DNA of 64,000 nucleotides from Ophioderma brevispina (Eukaryota > Echinodermata > Ophiuroidea > Amphilepidida > Ophiodermatidae). Position 1 is the stretch's first letter. Each line of letters starts with the position of its first letter. Positions 1 through 12,241 of the stretch are shown piece by piece. The notes under the pieces were generated by a model. That model was not told the DNA's origin and made no database searches. It was given only the letters and a program-made list of their open reading frames with translations. The translations under genes were made by a program, and so were the position numbers. The stretch covers positions 1 through 64,000 of the forward strand of contig JAMKCH010035080.1 of assembly GCA_023653785.1 (NCBI GenBank), written 5' to 3'.

Positions 1-413
1 TATCCTCTACTTTGAACCTAAGCAGTTTGTGGACAGACCATCTAGCAAAGCCCAAAGGCTGTGACCTTGATAGAGAAAGGCATGGGTCAACCTCAACAGA
101 CTCAGAACTGGCGTTGTTCGTACAAAGCACGTCTTCACAAGTGGACAGCCCACTTAGTCAGCCCAAAGGCTGTGACCTCGATAGGAAAGCATATGGGTCA
201 ACCTCAACAGCTAGACTGGTGTTGGCGTACAAAGAACTTCCTTCACAAGTTCGGAGTAGAACCATCACCAAACTGCGATTGGGGAGAGCCACAAACATTA
301 GCCACATCATTGATGACTTGAGGTTACAAGTCCCCAGAGGAAATTCCAGGCCTGATCAACACGGATGATGAAACTATAGCGTTAAAGACGGATATTCCAC
401 CTGTGATTTTTGG
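1..413 (+). pseudogene. C-terminal relic of a non-LTR retrotransposon ORF2
   Basis: Two overlapping frames, 61-321 and 12-368, together read like the extreme C-terminus of a LINE reverse-transcriptase polyprotein. The frame has a tryptophan/arginine-rich stretch, then a Cys-x-Trp/Cys-Gly-x-Pro-Gln-Thr signature near 265-295. After a frameshift comes a His-Ile-Ile-Asp-Asp-Leu motif near 303-322, as in the zinc-knuckle-like tail seen after the RT domain in many animal LINEs. Frame changes and a stop show it is dead. The 5' part lies outside the window. Family assignment below 'LINE' is not possible from this fragment. Moderately sure. Confidence 0.6.
21..242 (+). repeat. 111-bp tandem duplication inside the LINE relic
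   Basis: The motif GCCCAAAGGCTGTGACC occurs at 50 and again at 161. The flanking sequence also repeats, giving two 111-bp units (37 codons, frame-preserving). The two copies differ at several sites. Confidence 0.75.
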
Positions 414-1907
414 ACTTGCTACGAACAAACGAACTAAAAATGTGGAAGGGTGCATGACATAAAAAATCAGGGGGGATGTATTTGAAAATTTAATACTGCC
501 AGGGACAACTACAGCTTTATATTGCACTGTCTTGGATTATAATACATAGACCTATTGCACAGGTGGCTGGAGCACCTGGAGGTTGAACCAATGGTGATTT
601 TAGGTGATTTAGCAAATAGCAAACTTTCAAGCCCCCCCACCCCCCCCACAGTAGCCTTCTAATACTATAAATGCGTATGTTCTTAGAATTGGACCAAAAG
701 TAGTGTTCAGATCTGCCATTGTTATAAGTGTACTTGAACGATGAATGTGGCTATTTAAAGGAGACATTTTGGTAATTATATTGTTTGAAGAGCAAGTGAT
801 AACAAGTTAATCAATGGGGGGGGTAAATATACTAATGCCGTCAGCTATTGGTAGCTCATAAAAACACTCTACTTTATGTATGGAGCTCATTTCTCTTACT
901 CATGTAAAAATAATCTTGCTTGGGTTCTACAATAGTGTTTGTTAATGTCTGATGTCAGAATGGACTTTAGAGTCAATGAAACTACTTAGATGTCATTTCA
1001 GTACACAGACCCATTGGCCACAAGTCCATTGCGAAATGAAACAGAAGTCATTTTATGTAAACAGATGCATGTGAGCACATGTTGACGTTCTGAAAAGCAA
1101 CTAAAGTCATAATCTGGACCATCATCCAACCGTCACTGCTAAGCGAACAAATGGCACATTTTACATAGAGGGCGCTCTCAATTTTTGTTTCAAAAACTAA
1201 GACATGGCAGTCAAAATCGTTTGAATGCTGGAGCCAACCAACAGCCGCGAACGAGGGTACACAGTGAGAGTACATATGATCAAAAACAGCAAAAAGGGCA
1301 TGCTACAAGAGTTCGATGTCGAACTCCAACAGTTTAGAAGGTTAAAAAATTACTCAGACACACATTATAAAGGATTATTCGTGTCCTACGCAAGTTCAAA
1401 CTGAAGTTTGCAGGGTTGTATGCTATAACATGTATTAACCCTCACCGGAAAAGTTTGCCTTCTTTAAAAAGTTCTTTGAGTGTTATTCAAGTTAATTTGT
1501 AATAAAAAACCACTCCGGAGTGGTTTATACCAATGGCTTAGGTTGCACAACTTGAACCACATCACAGTCACACAAATTGGGTAAATATTTATGTAAATTG
1601 TTTATTGGTGACAATTTTCTTATTTATGTTAACCTGTCTATACATGTTCACAATTACAATTGGTATATGTAAATTTAAAACATTATTAAAAAAATGAAGA
1701 TCTTTTGAATGAAAATGATGACCAGGTAACTTCAACCTGAAACTAAGAAAAAAAAAAAAAAAAAAAAAACAAAAAAAAAACTTTCAAGATGGCTATTATA
1801 ATATTCCTGGTGTGTAAACATGGTTTAGTGCTCATAGCAAGTTCCTATCTATCATTTCAGATGTTTCAAAGAATTTTTGTACTTGCTGGAAAATATGGCA
1901 CTTCTTT
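414..1907. other. Unannotated stretch with homopolymer runs
   Basis: I see no gene. It holds C-runs at 631-648, a G-run near 816, and a poly(A) tract at 1748-1780 interrupted by one C, which could be the tail of an old retroposon. 754-775 begins with TTAAAGGAGACATTTTGG and may be one end of a TTAA MITE, but I did not find its partner end. Confidence 0.4.
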
Positions 1908-1910
1908 AAA

Positions 1911-2035
1911 GTCTGACTCAGAGATTTCGAAATATATATTTTTTTGTGTAGCAATTAAAAATAGTCAACACCTCTCCCTCGCCTCGCTCTTCACTTAGAA
2001 CTAAAGATTACTCACCTAAATGCTTCAATTCCAAA
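1911..2035 (+). repeat. Dispersed repeat, second copy inverted at 19.8 kb
   Basis: The stretch from GTCTGACTCAGAGATTT through CAATTCCAAAGTT matches the reverse complement of 19801-19895 with gaps. The shared blocks are the start motif, a T-run followed by GTGT, and TAGAACTAAAGAT. Confidence 0.55.
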
Positions 2036-2402
2036 GTTAGAACTGAATCGGATTTTGGGTTTTCATGCAGTACCATTTATGTACAGTATACCAGTGCATA
2101 GGATACAGTGTATAACAAAATTTCCGGATCCGGAATTTTTAAACAAAGTTGCGATTTTCTCTAAGAAGGACTTCGATTTGAGCTTAGCTATTTAACACAG
2201 TGATAGTATATGGCTAAGCATTATGTAATGCAAAAAAAACACAATGTGTTTGAACATGAGGGCGGCCCCGCGGGAAATCTATGAGTCAGCCTTTAAAGAA
2301 TAAGCTTAGAACAAAGTTATTGCTGCAACTAACGTTGCATGTGGTGAAATGTCAAGATGTCTGGAAAGGATTACTTAGTAAATTCAATGTAAGGATGCTT
2401 AA

Positions 2403-2880
2403 AGAGACACTGGAACATGTGAAAAGAGTTTGCCCTCAAGATTTTTCAAAATTGATTTTGTTTGATGGTTGTAAAGCTTTTAGATACATTAGCCCTCACC
2501 TGAAATGATTAAGCTCAAATTAGCGTCTTATGGGTAAACAGAACGATTTATAATTAAGGTCGCCGGCGACATTAATCAGCAGACGAGGAAATGGCATTAA
2601 CACAAAGAAAAACGGCACGCCGAGCATGTTTCCCACGGTATGTACCCTGTGTGACCAATCTGTGACCTTTGTGGTTTTCATATCAATGAGTATGAGTCTA
2701 TAAGATTATGTAATATAACTTTGTGATGAAAAGTTGTGGAAAACTTAAAAGTTAGCCTACAAATTACCTGGGTGTCTTCAACATATTATTAACGGCCCTA
2801 TCTGTTTTGATATGTTAATTTTATGTGTAAAATGATCTCAATTCTTCCAAGGCCTAGACTATCATTGAGAGCAAATTGTT

Positions 2881-2914
<34 letters not shown>

Positions 2915-2950
2915 GAAATTTCATACTTGTGAAAAAGTGCCAGTGACGCT
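2403..2950 (+). mobile_element. TTAA-flanked MITE, family D, copy 1
   Basis: A 548-bp non-coding element is flanked on both sides by TTAA (2399-2402 and 2951-2954). Its imperfect terminal inverted repeats start AGAGACACTGG and, read from the other end, AGCGTCACTGG. A second copy lies in reverse orientation at 29676-30178 and matches along its length, apart from a long T-run here (2880-2912). The TTAA duplication is the hallmark of piggyBac-type insertion. No transposase is present, so it is non-autonomous. Confidence 0.85.
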
Positions 2951-2954
2951 TTAA

Positions 2955-3861
2955 GTTACCATATGCGATGTATGTACTAGTACAAGAAACACAAAATTTT
3001 TATTTCAATCAACACAAGAACAATAGAATTCACATTCTGTGTACATACTCACTTGCACATGGAACTTAAAAACCCCTTTCTCTTTAAGAAACTTACCGTA
3101 AACATTAGAGGTTCTTGTATAGGTTGATCTATATCTATATGTCCATTCACTGCGGAAACTGTATACCTAACCGGTACTCACAGTACCAAAAACTGTACTG
3201 GCCTTGGTTTAATGGCGTAGCTGCCTGTTGGTTGAAGCCGTTCCCGTCTTTCTCTCTCACGCCCAGGTAACTTTGCCTTATTGTGATTCGTATGGAATGA
3301 ATTACCAACAGGAAATCTCATATACATCTTTGGTCCTGCAAGGGGGAAATCAATTTACAAAGTGCGAAAAATTAGTTGAAGTGAGCCTTCTTTAAAATTA
3401 GAGATGATCTTGTAATGATTGTTGTCATTATAGGACGTATTGAATAGCCACACATTGGTGGACAAGATAGCATTCCAAGACTACAATGCATGAATCAGTG
3501 ATCATGAGAAAAGCTACACAGGGATCGATGACAGCTGGATGATTGTAGTCTTGGATTCCTTTCTGAATGCATTTTTCAGTGAGAAAAAAATTGTGCCGCT
3601 TCGACAAGATTGCCCTTATTCCTTAAGAAATGCATATTGAAGCAGATTTGCAGATTAAAGGATATTGCTGGAATACATAATATTATACAAAATATAGGAA
3701 GTCTCTAGTGAGATATGAAATATTAACAGGGGAGTAGTAAACTCCTAAATGCTTTTGACATATAAGACATACAAAGGAGGTGAGCTTAAAATCAGGAGAA
3801 GGCTGTCCTACTATAGCATGTTCCACGGTCACAAACTCAAAGGTTTGCACTCCAATTATTT
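2955..3861. other. Unannotated intergenic or intronic DNA
   Basis: I see no gene. A weak dyad exists at 3474-3556 (AAGACTACAATGCAT against GATTGTAGTCTT). Confidence 0.4.
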
Positions 3862-4282
3862 CACTTCACTCCAAATTGTGTCCACACGCTGGCCGACACT
3901 CTGAAATCATACCCCTGACATTCTCCCAGCTTCTCATATCGGAGTGTAGGACCAGAAGTCATCTACCGGGAAGCTGTGCACTTGGCGTGATGACATGATT
4001 CAAATGGCAGGGAATTTGTCAACAAAGATGACCTGCGATGTCACCTCCGCTAACTATCCCCCGAAGCTGTCAACACGGTTACGACCACTCCAAAACATCC
4101 GGAGTGTTCTGGATGTTAGAGCTTCACCCCCTAATTTTTTAGGGGGATAAAACCCCGCTAGACCCTCGATAAAACTCGGGAGTTTAAACCTCTGACTGCC
4201 TCCACACGCCAAAAAACTCAGGATAGACACTCCAGGTTTGAAAATCCAGAGTTCAGCGCCGTGTGGACACGACTAAAGTGGG
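3862..4282. mobile_element. Non-autonomous TIR element
   Basis: The ends are inverted relatives. The left arm holds ATTGTGTCCACACGCTGG followed by CACTCTGAAATC. The right arm read in reverse holds GTCGTGTCCACACGGCGC and CTCTGGATTTTC. The interior repeats short ACTCCGG/GGAGTGT motifs. No coding sequence and no clear target duplication are visible. Confidence 0.55.
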
Positions 4283-5015
4283 AGCACAAGATACATTGGA
4301 CCACAAATTTGTTTAAATTTTAGTCAAAAAATGCAGAGAGTGGACACAGGGGGCCGGAGGGGGGCTCCCAACTTCAAGCTACCTCAGTGACCCCTCGTAA
4401 AATAACAGTCATTAGGTGTCACTCAAAAAGCCCACTGACCTATGTGTGATAAACCTATATACAGAATCTACCTGGGTTGAAATGAGATAAGATCAATTAT
4501 GACAAATAAGTGGAATAGATGGATATTCAAATAGAACGTACAAGAAGTAGAATTTAACTGCAAGGTCATAGACGTGATGGTGAGAATACTCCAAGTAATG
4601 TTAAACTACTTCAACACAAGCAACATGTTTGTCGGGTATGTTTGCTTCATCCTGTGCTGAAAGTCCATTTTAAAACATTACTTGAAAGACTTTACACCAT
4701 TTGAATCAAATTACCCAGACAACAAAACATGAAGTTTTTAATGTCAAAAAACTATTGTTTGAATACAAAGATTTTTAGGCATTGATATGTCTGATCAGAG
4801 TGCCCAGTGGGCCACATTTTGTATCTGAAACTGAAATAAGCACCCATACATGGCAAAACAAATGTGCTTGTAAATATTATGCAAATTTACAGAGATTTCC
4901 TAGTCTTTTTCCCAGGTTCTGGAAAATGGTTTTGTTTAGCTGCCATTTAAAATCTGAACATGTTATCTAACAAAAAGTGTTTGGAAATTTTGCTGCCAGG
5001 ACTATCTTTCAATGG
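4283..5015. other. Unannotated stretch
   Basis: Nothing coding or repeated was recognised. Confidence 0.35.
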
Positions 5016-5275
5016 CGCAACTAGAGGGGCCCCAAATTTCCAAGTAGTCCTGCCAGAAGGGGCAAAATTGTAAGTCGCACAGTGTTTGCTCCAATTAAGT
5101 ATGAAAATCGCCAAATTTACTTTTAAATTTTGCCAAATTTAGGCCGAAAAATTGGTCAAATTCCCTGTCTGTTATAAGAAGGATGAAAATATATATTTTG
5201 CGTCCATACCATCCTGCTTTTGAGCCAGAGGGGGCAACTTGACCCCCCCCCCCCCAGTCGGTACGCCCCTGTTCA
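5016..5275. repeat. Decayed dispersed repeat (copy 1)
   Basis: This is related to 8331-8535. Both carry a block with AATTTTGCC, AATTT(A/T)GGCC and AAAAATnGTCAAAT in the same order, then a C-run and a sentence-like end (GGTACGCCCCTG here). Type unknown; it could be a SINE-like or LINE 3' fragment. Confidence 0.4.
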
Positions 5276-6161
5276 TTGATCTTTGGTTCCATATTCTGGC
5301 AACAAAAATTCATAAAACGAACCTTTCAATGCGGGACCGTACAGATAGATGTATATGGTTACCAAGTGATATGGATAGGTCTGTTATGTAGATCTGTGTG
5401 TTGTGGGGGTTGTTTGGGGGGGGGCAGTGGGTCAATCACATTAATTAGCATGAAATATTATGCTATTCAGGACAAGTTCTGTATTGTTATGGGAAAATGC
5501 TGAATAATTCAATTTACAAAAGCCATAATTTTACACCCATTTCTGACAGTGGACTGTCCCCAATGTTTGTGATACCTGTTTTGGCGAATATTGCCAAAAC
5601 ATTATAGGCTGTTTACACTAGATTTTTTGTCTTGATACTTTAAAAGATAATCACAATTTTGACATTTTGACAGTTTGAAATTTGTGCACTCCCCTCTAGG
5701 TGATTATCAGGTCAAACACAGTATTCACATTCACAAAGGAATGGCCAAATATTAAGTGAAGGATTGCAAAAATGTTGATAGAACACTGTTTTCCATGCCT
5801 TTTACTATCTCTGGGTCTTGACCCCTACTCCACTCCATATGGAAAGGGAATAATGACAACCAGAAACATGCTTTTTGAATCCTTCTTTGTTGGACATTGA
5901 CTTGTATAATAAGCCAGTGATGTCGGCAGGTCGGTTGCAGTGTCAAATACAGCGTGCTTCTTTACCGGGGGCTCTTTATTCAAAGTCACAGGATAAATAG
6001 GGCCTATATAAGACTCAACGGCTTATACAATTTTGTGTGGTCCCTGTCCTGTGTGTGTATGCATCTGTGCAGAATGATGCCATCACTGCAATCATTAAGT
6101 AGTTCAGTTTGTTGACGGAAGATGAGCTGGATTATGATCACTTCTCATCGCATGCTTTGGA
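5276..6161. other. Unannotated stretch
   Basis: No gene seen. It contains two G-runs near 5405-5425 and no convincing open frame. Confidence 0.35.
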
Positions 6162-6481
6162 GATCCACCTTCCTTCACTCTTACACCAGTTGACCTCTAA
6201 TGCCTTAACTGGGTATGTGACCTTTAACCATATAGGCATGCAAGTGTCTATATGGTTGACCTATGCCTGAGTTTGGTGGCAATTAGAGTTAAGGTGTTCA
6301 TGCAAGAGCAAATTTCGAAAGGAACAAAACTTAAGAAATTGCGATCCACCTTTCCGTCACTCTCTGCCAAGTTGACCTCTAATACCTTGAACTTGGTAGG
6401 TGACCTTTAACCTTATGATGACATGCAACTCTCTATATGGTTGACCTAGACCTGAGTGTGGTAACAATCAGAGGGTGTTTT
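6162..6481 (+). repeat. TGACCT-rich tandem repeat, period about 181 bp
   Basis: GATCCACCT(T/TT)CC starts at 6162 and again at 6343. Both units continue with GTTGACCTCTAAT, TGTGACCTTTAACC-like and ATGGTTGACCTA blocks. There are two copies, the second partial. TGACCT is the AGGTCA half-site read in reverse. It is stylistically related to the 32.7-33.5 kb array. Confidence 0.7.
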
Positions 6482-6842
6482 AAAATAATCCTTAAATTAA
6501 AAAAAAAAAACAAAACTTAAACAAATACACACCATAAAACACATGACGGACATTTACAGGAATTTGATTAGAAATTAGAATGTGTCTCTGCAAATATTTG
6601 CAGGTTAATACAAAAATGGAGGGAACCAATATATTTTTGGAAATCACTACATTTGGAAAATGCTCTGAAGGGCCCCAAATTGGGTAAAACTTGTCCAAAA
6701 TATCTCTTTGTAAATCTGGTAAAATTCTGTTAAAACACTGGGTCAGTTACCTCAATTTTCCAGAAATAGGTCAAAATAATGTCTACTTCCTTGGAGACGC
6801 TGCATCTATGAGTTGGAATCTGAACCAAAACCTAATGAATAT

Positions 6843-7216
6843 ATTAATAATAATAATAATAATAAGCATTATAAAGCGCCATCGATCTAGGCAGCCTATT
6901 CGAGGCGCGGAACAATAAGAACATAACAAGCAAAAGTTACCAAATGACAGAAATTACATGTACCCTGAAAATACGTCTACTTGAGTAGAAAAAACCAAAA
7001 TGAAAATGCATTGTGAACATACAAGAAGCTGGAATCAAGCCATCAACAAATAAATCTAAATGGCAGACTGGAACAAATGTGTCTTAAGCCGATTTTTAAA
7101 GTCATTTATAGAAACACAACAACGAATGTCATGGGAAGAGAGTTCCATAATTTAGGAGCACATGAAGAAAACGCCCTATCACCTAGGGAGGATGAAGTTC
7201 TAGGAGTCGTTAGCAA
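6843..7216 (-). pseudogene. LINE (CR1/L2-like) 3' end with RT C-terminal relic
   Basis: Read on the minus strand, 7200-7070 gives Gly-Asp-Arg-Ala-Phe-Ser, then a Leu-Trp-Asn-Ser-Leu-Pro motif. After a frameshift comes an Asn-Arg-Leu-Lys-Thr-His-Leu-Phe motif and a stop. This is the standard end of the RT ORF in CR1/L2/jockey-like LINEs. The 3' UTR follows (7070-6870) with a GGCGCTTTATAATG block and ends in a (TTA)n tail at 6843-6866, as expected for target-primed insertion. The same motifs occur in the relic at 40.9-42.0 kb. It is 5'-truncated and dead. Confidence 0.75.
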
Positions 7217-7220
7217 CTCC

Positions 7221-7552
7221 CTCTAAAACAGTGTTATAGAAAGTGAAGAAAGGTGGTGTTTCGAGGGTTGGAGTTTAGCAATTAAACACTTGTGTTTAGA
7301 AATTAACATTGGTGATTTCGAAATAAACAGTTGGTGGTTAGATATTTGACATGTTAGAGATGGACGTTGTTAGAAGCATTTAATCTCCAAAAATGTCCCA
7401 AATTTCTAAATACCAACTGTTTAATTCTAAACACAAAATGCTTAATTTCTAAACATCATGTGTTTAATTTCTAAACACAAAGTGTTTAATTGCCTAAACA
7501 CCAACCCCGAAAACACCACCTTGCCTTCCACTTTCTAAACACTGTTTGAGAG
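7221..7552. mobile_element. Hairpin MITE with TTTAGAAATTAA motifs
   Basis: The left half (CTCTAAAACAGTG, GAAAGTG, GGTGGTGTTTCGAGGGTTGG) is the reverse complement of the right half (CAACCCCGAAAACACCACC, CACTTTCTAAACACTG, GAGAG). The interior repeats a 'TTTCTAAACAC' motif. A degenerate second copy is at 51010-51250. It abuts the LINE relic directly. Confidence 0.7.
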
Positions 7553-8330
7553 TGTAGTTTACCCCTAACAACAAAAGCATAACCACATTGACAAACCTGC
7601 AAGAAAGACAGCCAGCAGCTCTATGTTGTATATTCATGTTCTGAGATCAGTGCAAAGTGGATTTTTAATAATGGAACCAACATCTGTATTTGAATGAACT
7701 CATACCTACAACATTCCAAGCAACAAAAAATCCTCAACCAAAGGAAACACAAACTTGGAATCCTATTTTCATTTAAATTAGCCAATAAATTGGGGCTTAA
7801 GGGAATATTAATCACCTTTAGAAGAACAGGGTTAAGCAAATTTCACAACCATTGTGGTTCCTGAACTTTTACAAGACCGGCTCTTTTAAACCGAACAGCG
7901 GAGAGAGGTGTAATAGAGTTCAAACTACAACATTCATGTTACTGATCGTACCTCCACTTGTGACACATGAAACCTGTGAACACAGAGAACCAAATTCCAA
8001 TCACGTAACAATTTATCTGCGAAAGGCAGAGGAAGATTACTTGAACGGTTTGGAATTTTAAAGACCAGATTCTCAGTTTTTCCAGGGTAGCTGAATTAGT
8101 ACAGTCAAGTTCACAATGAGATGAGATGTCACAGGGGGGCTGTTCCATAATAGCTGACACACTTCAGCTAACACTTGTTTGGCCTACTCAAAGTCATGTA
8201 ATGCAAAGTATTACATGATATTTTACCAAATTTCTCCAGTGGCGCCACCGAGGCATGTGATCAGTAGTGGAAAGAAATCCAACTCGTTCGCCAAGAGGAC
8301 AGCATGTTAAGTTGTCCATGATGTGCCTAA
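7553..8330. other. Unannotated stretch
   Basis: No gene or repeat structure recognised. Confidence 0.35.
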
Positions 8331-8535
8331 TTAAGTTTGAAACTTGGTCCGCAAAACTGGGTGTGGTACTTGTAAGCGCAAAAAAAATGCCAATTCACTA
8401 ATTTTGCCCAAATTTTGGCCAAAAATGATCAAATCCCAAAAAGAAGAGCCTGAAAATGCACTATTTTGGTCCATATTAACCCCCTTTTTTCGGAGACAGA
8501 AGGAGGAAAAAACCTTTTCCCCCAGTTGATATGCC
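8331..8535. repeat. Decayed dispersed repeat (copy 2)
   Basis: This shares ordered blocks with 5016-5275. Open frames on both strands here are low-complexity by-products. Confidence 0.4.
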
Positions 8536-8689
8536 ATTATCCTTCTATGGGGACCATAACATCTAACTCCTAACCCTAACTACAACAGGACGAACCCGTA
8601 TTTACGCGGTGCGTAAAATATGGCCCCGCCGAATATCGCGAGCACTAAGTGGAATCTATAAAACCTGCACAAGTCCACCCTTAATTTGG

Positions 8690-9270
8690 CCATCACTAGC
8701 TCGCCAAAAATAACTTGAAAGAAAATGGTTATATTTGGTTAAAATGACTTCAAGAAATCTTGAAATTCATCATGCAAAAATCTCTGAAAATCACTAAATT
8801 TAGGTAAAAATATGATAATTTTTATCAATTTGGCACCCTATTTTGAAAAATCATGTGACCACATTGGAAATTTGGGACCCATACGGGGTCGGGAAAGCGG
8901 CAAAACATTGAATTTAACGTATTTTCACATTTTCAAGAAATGTTAACAACTGGCAACCCAAAGAGTTGACCCGACTTACCAGAACTAAATAAAATCGGCC
9001 CCAAAATCTAATCAGGTCAAGCACTCCTCAGCCCGCTCTTTCCCACCAATTCATCATTATACACCTTACATAACTTCCAGAAAACGTGTACACAATCCTT
9101 GCGGGAAAAATTTCATAATTAAATGCAATTAGATAGTGATTAGTATAGTTTACACCCAAAATGTAATCAGGTTTAGAACTCATCAACCTGCTTCTTTCCA
9201 CCAAGTTATCATCGTAGCCCTTACGGGAACTCCATATAAATTGTACCAATTGTTGACATTTTCTGTGCAC
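8690..9270 (+). repeat. Composite repeat, related to 61.6-63.06 kb
   Basis: 8755-8990 (CATGCAAAAATCTCTGAAA, then CCCTATTTTGAAAAATCATG and a TGGCAACCCAAAGAGTTGAC block) matches 61606-61815. 9010-9265 contains two half-units with CCACCAATTCATCATTAT / CCACCAAGTTATCATCGT and CTTACGG..ACTCCA. It matches 62815-63055. Short pieces of the same second block recur near 24590 and 53040. Confidence 0.7.
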
Positions 9271-9471
9271 TATTGACCTTTTTCCCTTGACCCTTTTTTA
9301 CCTACCACCCTGACCAGACCCAGGAGAGGACCCTGGGGTAATGAATTACAATGGTGTAGGGGTATCCCCGTCCTACAATGAGCCCCAGTTTGCCTCTACT
9401 CTAGCTCATCCAAAAAAAGATATCCCCAAATTTTCCAGGGTTAACATTTTATCACAGGCATACTGACTGAA

Positions 9472-9552
9472 CATACGGACGGACAGACATACGGACTTAG
9501 CCCATTTTATAGTCCCCCTCCCGAACTTTTGTGGCGGCGGGGACAATATATC
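9472..9552 (+). repeat. ACGGAC microsatellite and GC-rich terminal hairpin
   Basis: GGACGGACAGACATACGG is followed by AGTCCCCCTCCCG and CGGCGGGGACAAT, which pair as a short stem. It closes the composite repeat, much as the CAGA run closes the 63-kb copy. A similar stand-alone hairpin is at 37671. Confidence 0.55.
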
Positions 9553-10790
9553 CTAACCCTAATCCTTTATACTAACATTTATTATTTATGAGAAAATTAG
9601 GTTTAAAAGATGTGCAGGGGGTAGAACATAATTATACCCAAGAAGTATGCTGTGTTAGGGAGCCATGGCTCATGGTCCCATTTCATAGACTCCACCCATG
9701 CCATGCAAACTGCCTCAGGCAGGGACAACATTTAAACTTCATGACGTCATTACAGACCTATCAGTTATTACCTAGGAGTAATGTTTTCACAATAAAAATA
9801 GGCTGGTAAATGTAAAACATTAAATATGCTGGCAATGGTAACACATTCAAATAGGCGTTAATGGTACACAAGTAGAATCATCATCAAATCCAGATTATGA
9901 GAAATATCTCCAGGATACCCTATATGGCTTCTGGGTAGGGGAGTTGAATGCCTTGCCTTTCAAATCATATATGATTTCTCTGAAAGTACACCAATTGTAA
10001 TTCAGATGTTAAAACAAGGAAACTGTGAACTTGATTTGGGTTTAAAAACATGGTACAAATTATTGGTTTAAGTATTAAAATAATCAAATGCTCTTAATAC
10101 ATTGGGCTATCAATGCCTTACACCTACTGTCAAATGCCAAATGTTGATTTTAAATTGTATAGAATTAATAGAATTTCCAAATGGTTTAAAACGTTGTTAC
10201 AAAGAGTAATGTTTTTCGAAATTAAAAGTCCTTAGTCAATGCATTTAAGTGAAAAATGTTACATTAATCCCCAACAAAAATTGAGCACAATCTAATTTTA
10301 ATTGACATATAATTGGATATATTTAAGTCCAACGTCCACAGGAAGACTATACTTGTTATGAGTAGCACAGTAAAAATAGCAAGTATGATATTTGTATCTT
10401 TGCAAGCATTTTTTTCCTTCTTTTTTTCATGATACAAATTTGTGGCAAGCAGCACAATGGTTCTATAGCTAGAGAGGCCTCTTTGAAATAACAACAATAT
10501 ACAAATTTATACTTTACCAGTCTTTCAGAAGTTGCTCATGAAAACTTTGAACAAACAAGGGAAGAGAGCAGACTGTGAGAATTCTTTTGGTATAGCTGCT
10601 AGGTGTTAGTACAATTCCATGGTGAGCTAATGAGTTTAAGGTAGCTAACACATAGCTGGAGGGCAGCCTAGCCATGTCTTACAGAGCAAGTGGCAGGAAA
10701 TGTAAACCAAAGGGGCAACCCAGGCTCCCGTAAGTGTTTTACATAAGCAATTGGTATTCCAAATACCTTCCCGACATGACAGCACTGGTG
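9553..10790. other. Unannotated stretch
   Basis: No gene or structured repeat recognised. Confidence 0.35.
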
Positions 10791-10794
10791 TTAA

Positions 10795-11145
10795 AGGTGA
10801 ACGAGAGATTTTGAGGCAACCTTAAATATTGTGTTATAATAGTAATTCATATAGATTAGACACTTCAATAGATTTCTTGCCTTATATTTTGGCTACAGAA
10901 TGTCTTTAAAACAGAGAACAAAAGGTTGATTTGGTTTGCTTTATTTCAATAGAAAACATAGCTTGAATTTTTGTATTTGCTCCTATACGAAATTCGAAAT
11001 TTCACATTTTTTGTACTAAATAAACATTTCTCAGCTTATCCTTTCAGATTGGGAAAATTCTTGATGGAAAGCTTTACCTGAGGGCAGAAATCTGTACTCC
11101 ATTTTTTTGGGGCCACCTGATATGTTAAATCTCTCCGTTGCACCT
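10795..11145 (+). mobile_element. TTAA MITE, family B, copy 1
   Basis: A 351-bp element starts AGGTGAACGAGAGATTTTGA after TTAA (10791-10794). It ends with the inverted counterpart (AATCTCTCCGTTGCACCT), followed by TTAC, a one-base decay of TTAA. Internal landmark: TGCTCCTATACGAAATTCGA. Four copies lie in this window. Confidence 0.85.
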
Positions 11146-11149
11146 TTAC

Positions 11150-12085
11150 ACCTTCCTACTTATGAAGTTGGCATATTTTGCATTTGGCCTTGACCACGTA
11201 TGCAGTTATTGGTGTACGGGTGCTTGAACACTTGGCCTTGGAGAGGATAAATATGGGGGCAATTGCACCTTTTTTTAGTGGTGACCCCTTAGAACTATAC
11301 TCTTTCAGGCAATGGGAAGGAAATAATTTCTAGTAAAACCCTAAGTGGTACCCTTATTTGGGAAGTTTTTGACAGCTCTTTAAACTTTATTCAGGAGAGC
11401 TTTGGAAAAACTCTATACCTAATATCAAAATCAATATTGAAATTGATTAAATTTGTAATTAAAACAACTGCCATCAACATTGGACCAACACTGGGTGAAC
11501 ATTAAAATTTGTTTGATGTGACACCTGATTTCTTCTATTTCATGACTTCAAATGGCCCATGTTTTTTCTTGTGTTACAACAAAGCATATACCCTAAAAAT
11601 GCATAAGTTTGAAAAGTTTCAACTGGTTTCAGCATTATTCAATAACATTCATCAGGATCTTAAAGAGGCATTTCTTGATCCACAACCTCGTCCCTCCGAC
11701 TTAACTAAAAAAGTTGAGATTTTTATATCATCTGAACCGGGACATACCTAATCTTACTTGCAAAATTCTGAATTTTGTATTTTCTATCCGTAAACAAACA
11801 GAAATTACAGTACAGTGACCTATGGAACCGTAGGAAACAATTAAGGAATTGCTCATAATGCAAAACTGCAAGATCGTAATCAACTTAAATTTTGTGAATA
11901 AGCTTTTCTCAAGGATATCTAGTGAAACATGAATAAAACAAAGTACTGGAATGCACTTTTAATATCACAGGCAAAACATCCTTTTATATTACATTTCTAA
12001 AAGGAGGTTGGGAAACTGATTTTATAACCAAAATCATTCGCTATAAGACAAGGCATTACCGACATTTCTTTGCGTCTTTTGACAT
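11150..12085. other. Unannotated stretch
   Basis: The 80-codon frame at 11509-11751 has no recognisable features and I do not call it a gene. Nothing else seen. Confidence 0.3.
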
Positions 12086-12091
12086 AATTAA

Positions 12092-12241
12092 GCCAATCAG
12101 AGACATGGTAAGAACAGCTTGAAGGTGTAATAAAATAAGGTCTTTTTTGATTGGTTACTCAGAAGGGTATATAATATTATATGATGTAATGAGCCAATCA
12201 GAGATACTGTAAATATAGTCCTCAGGGAGTGAAACCAATCA
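12092..12241. promoter_or_regulatory. Cluster of CCAATCA boxes
   Basis: CCAATCA occurs at 12092, 12194 and 12235 on the plus strand, and its reverse complement at 12149. The context CCAATCAGAGA repeats. CCAAT is the NF-Y site, but here the boxes may simply belong to a decayed repeat, since related boxes recur at 15.73-15.83 and 16.28 kb. No gene start was found nearby. Confidence 0.3.
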
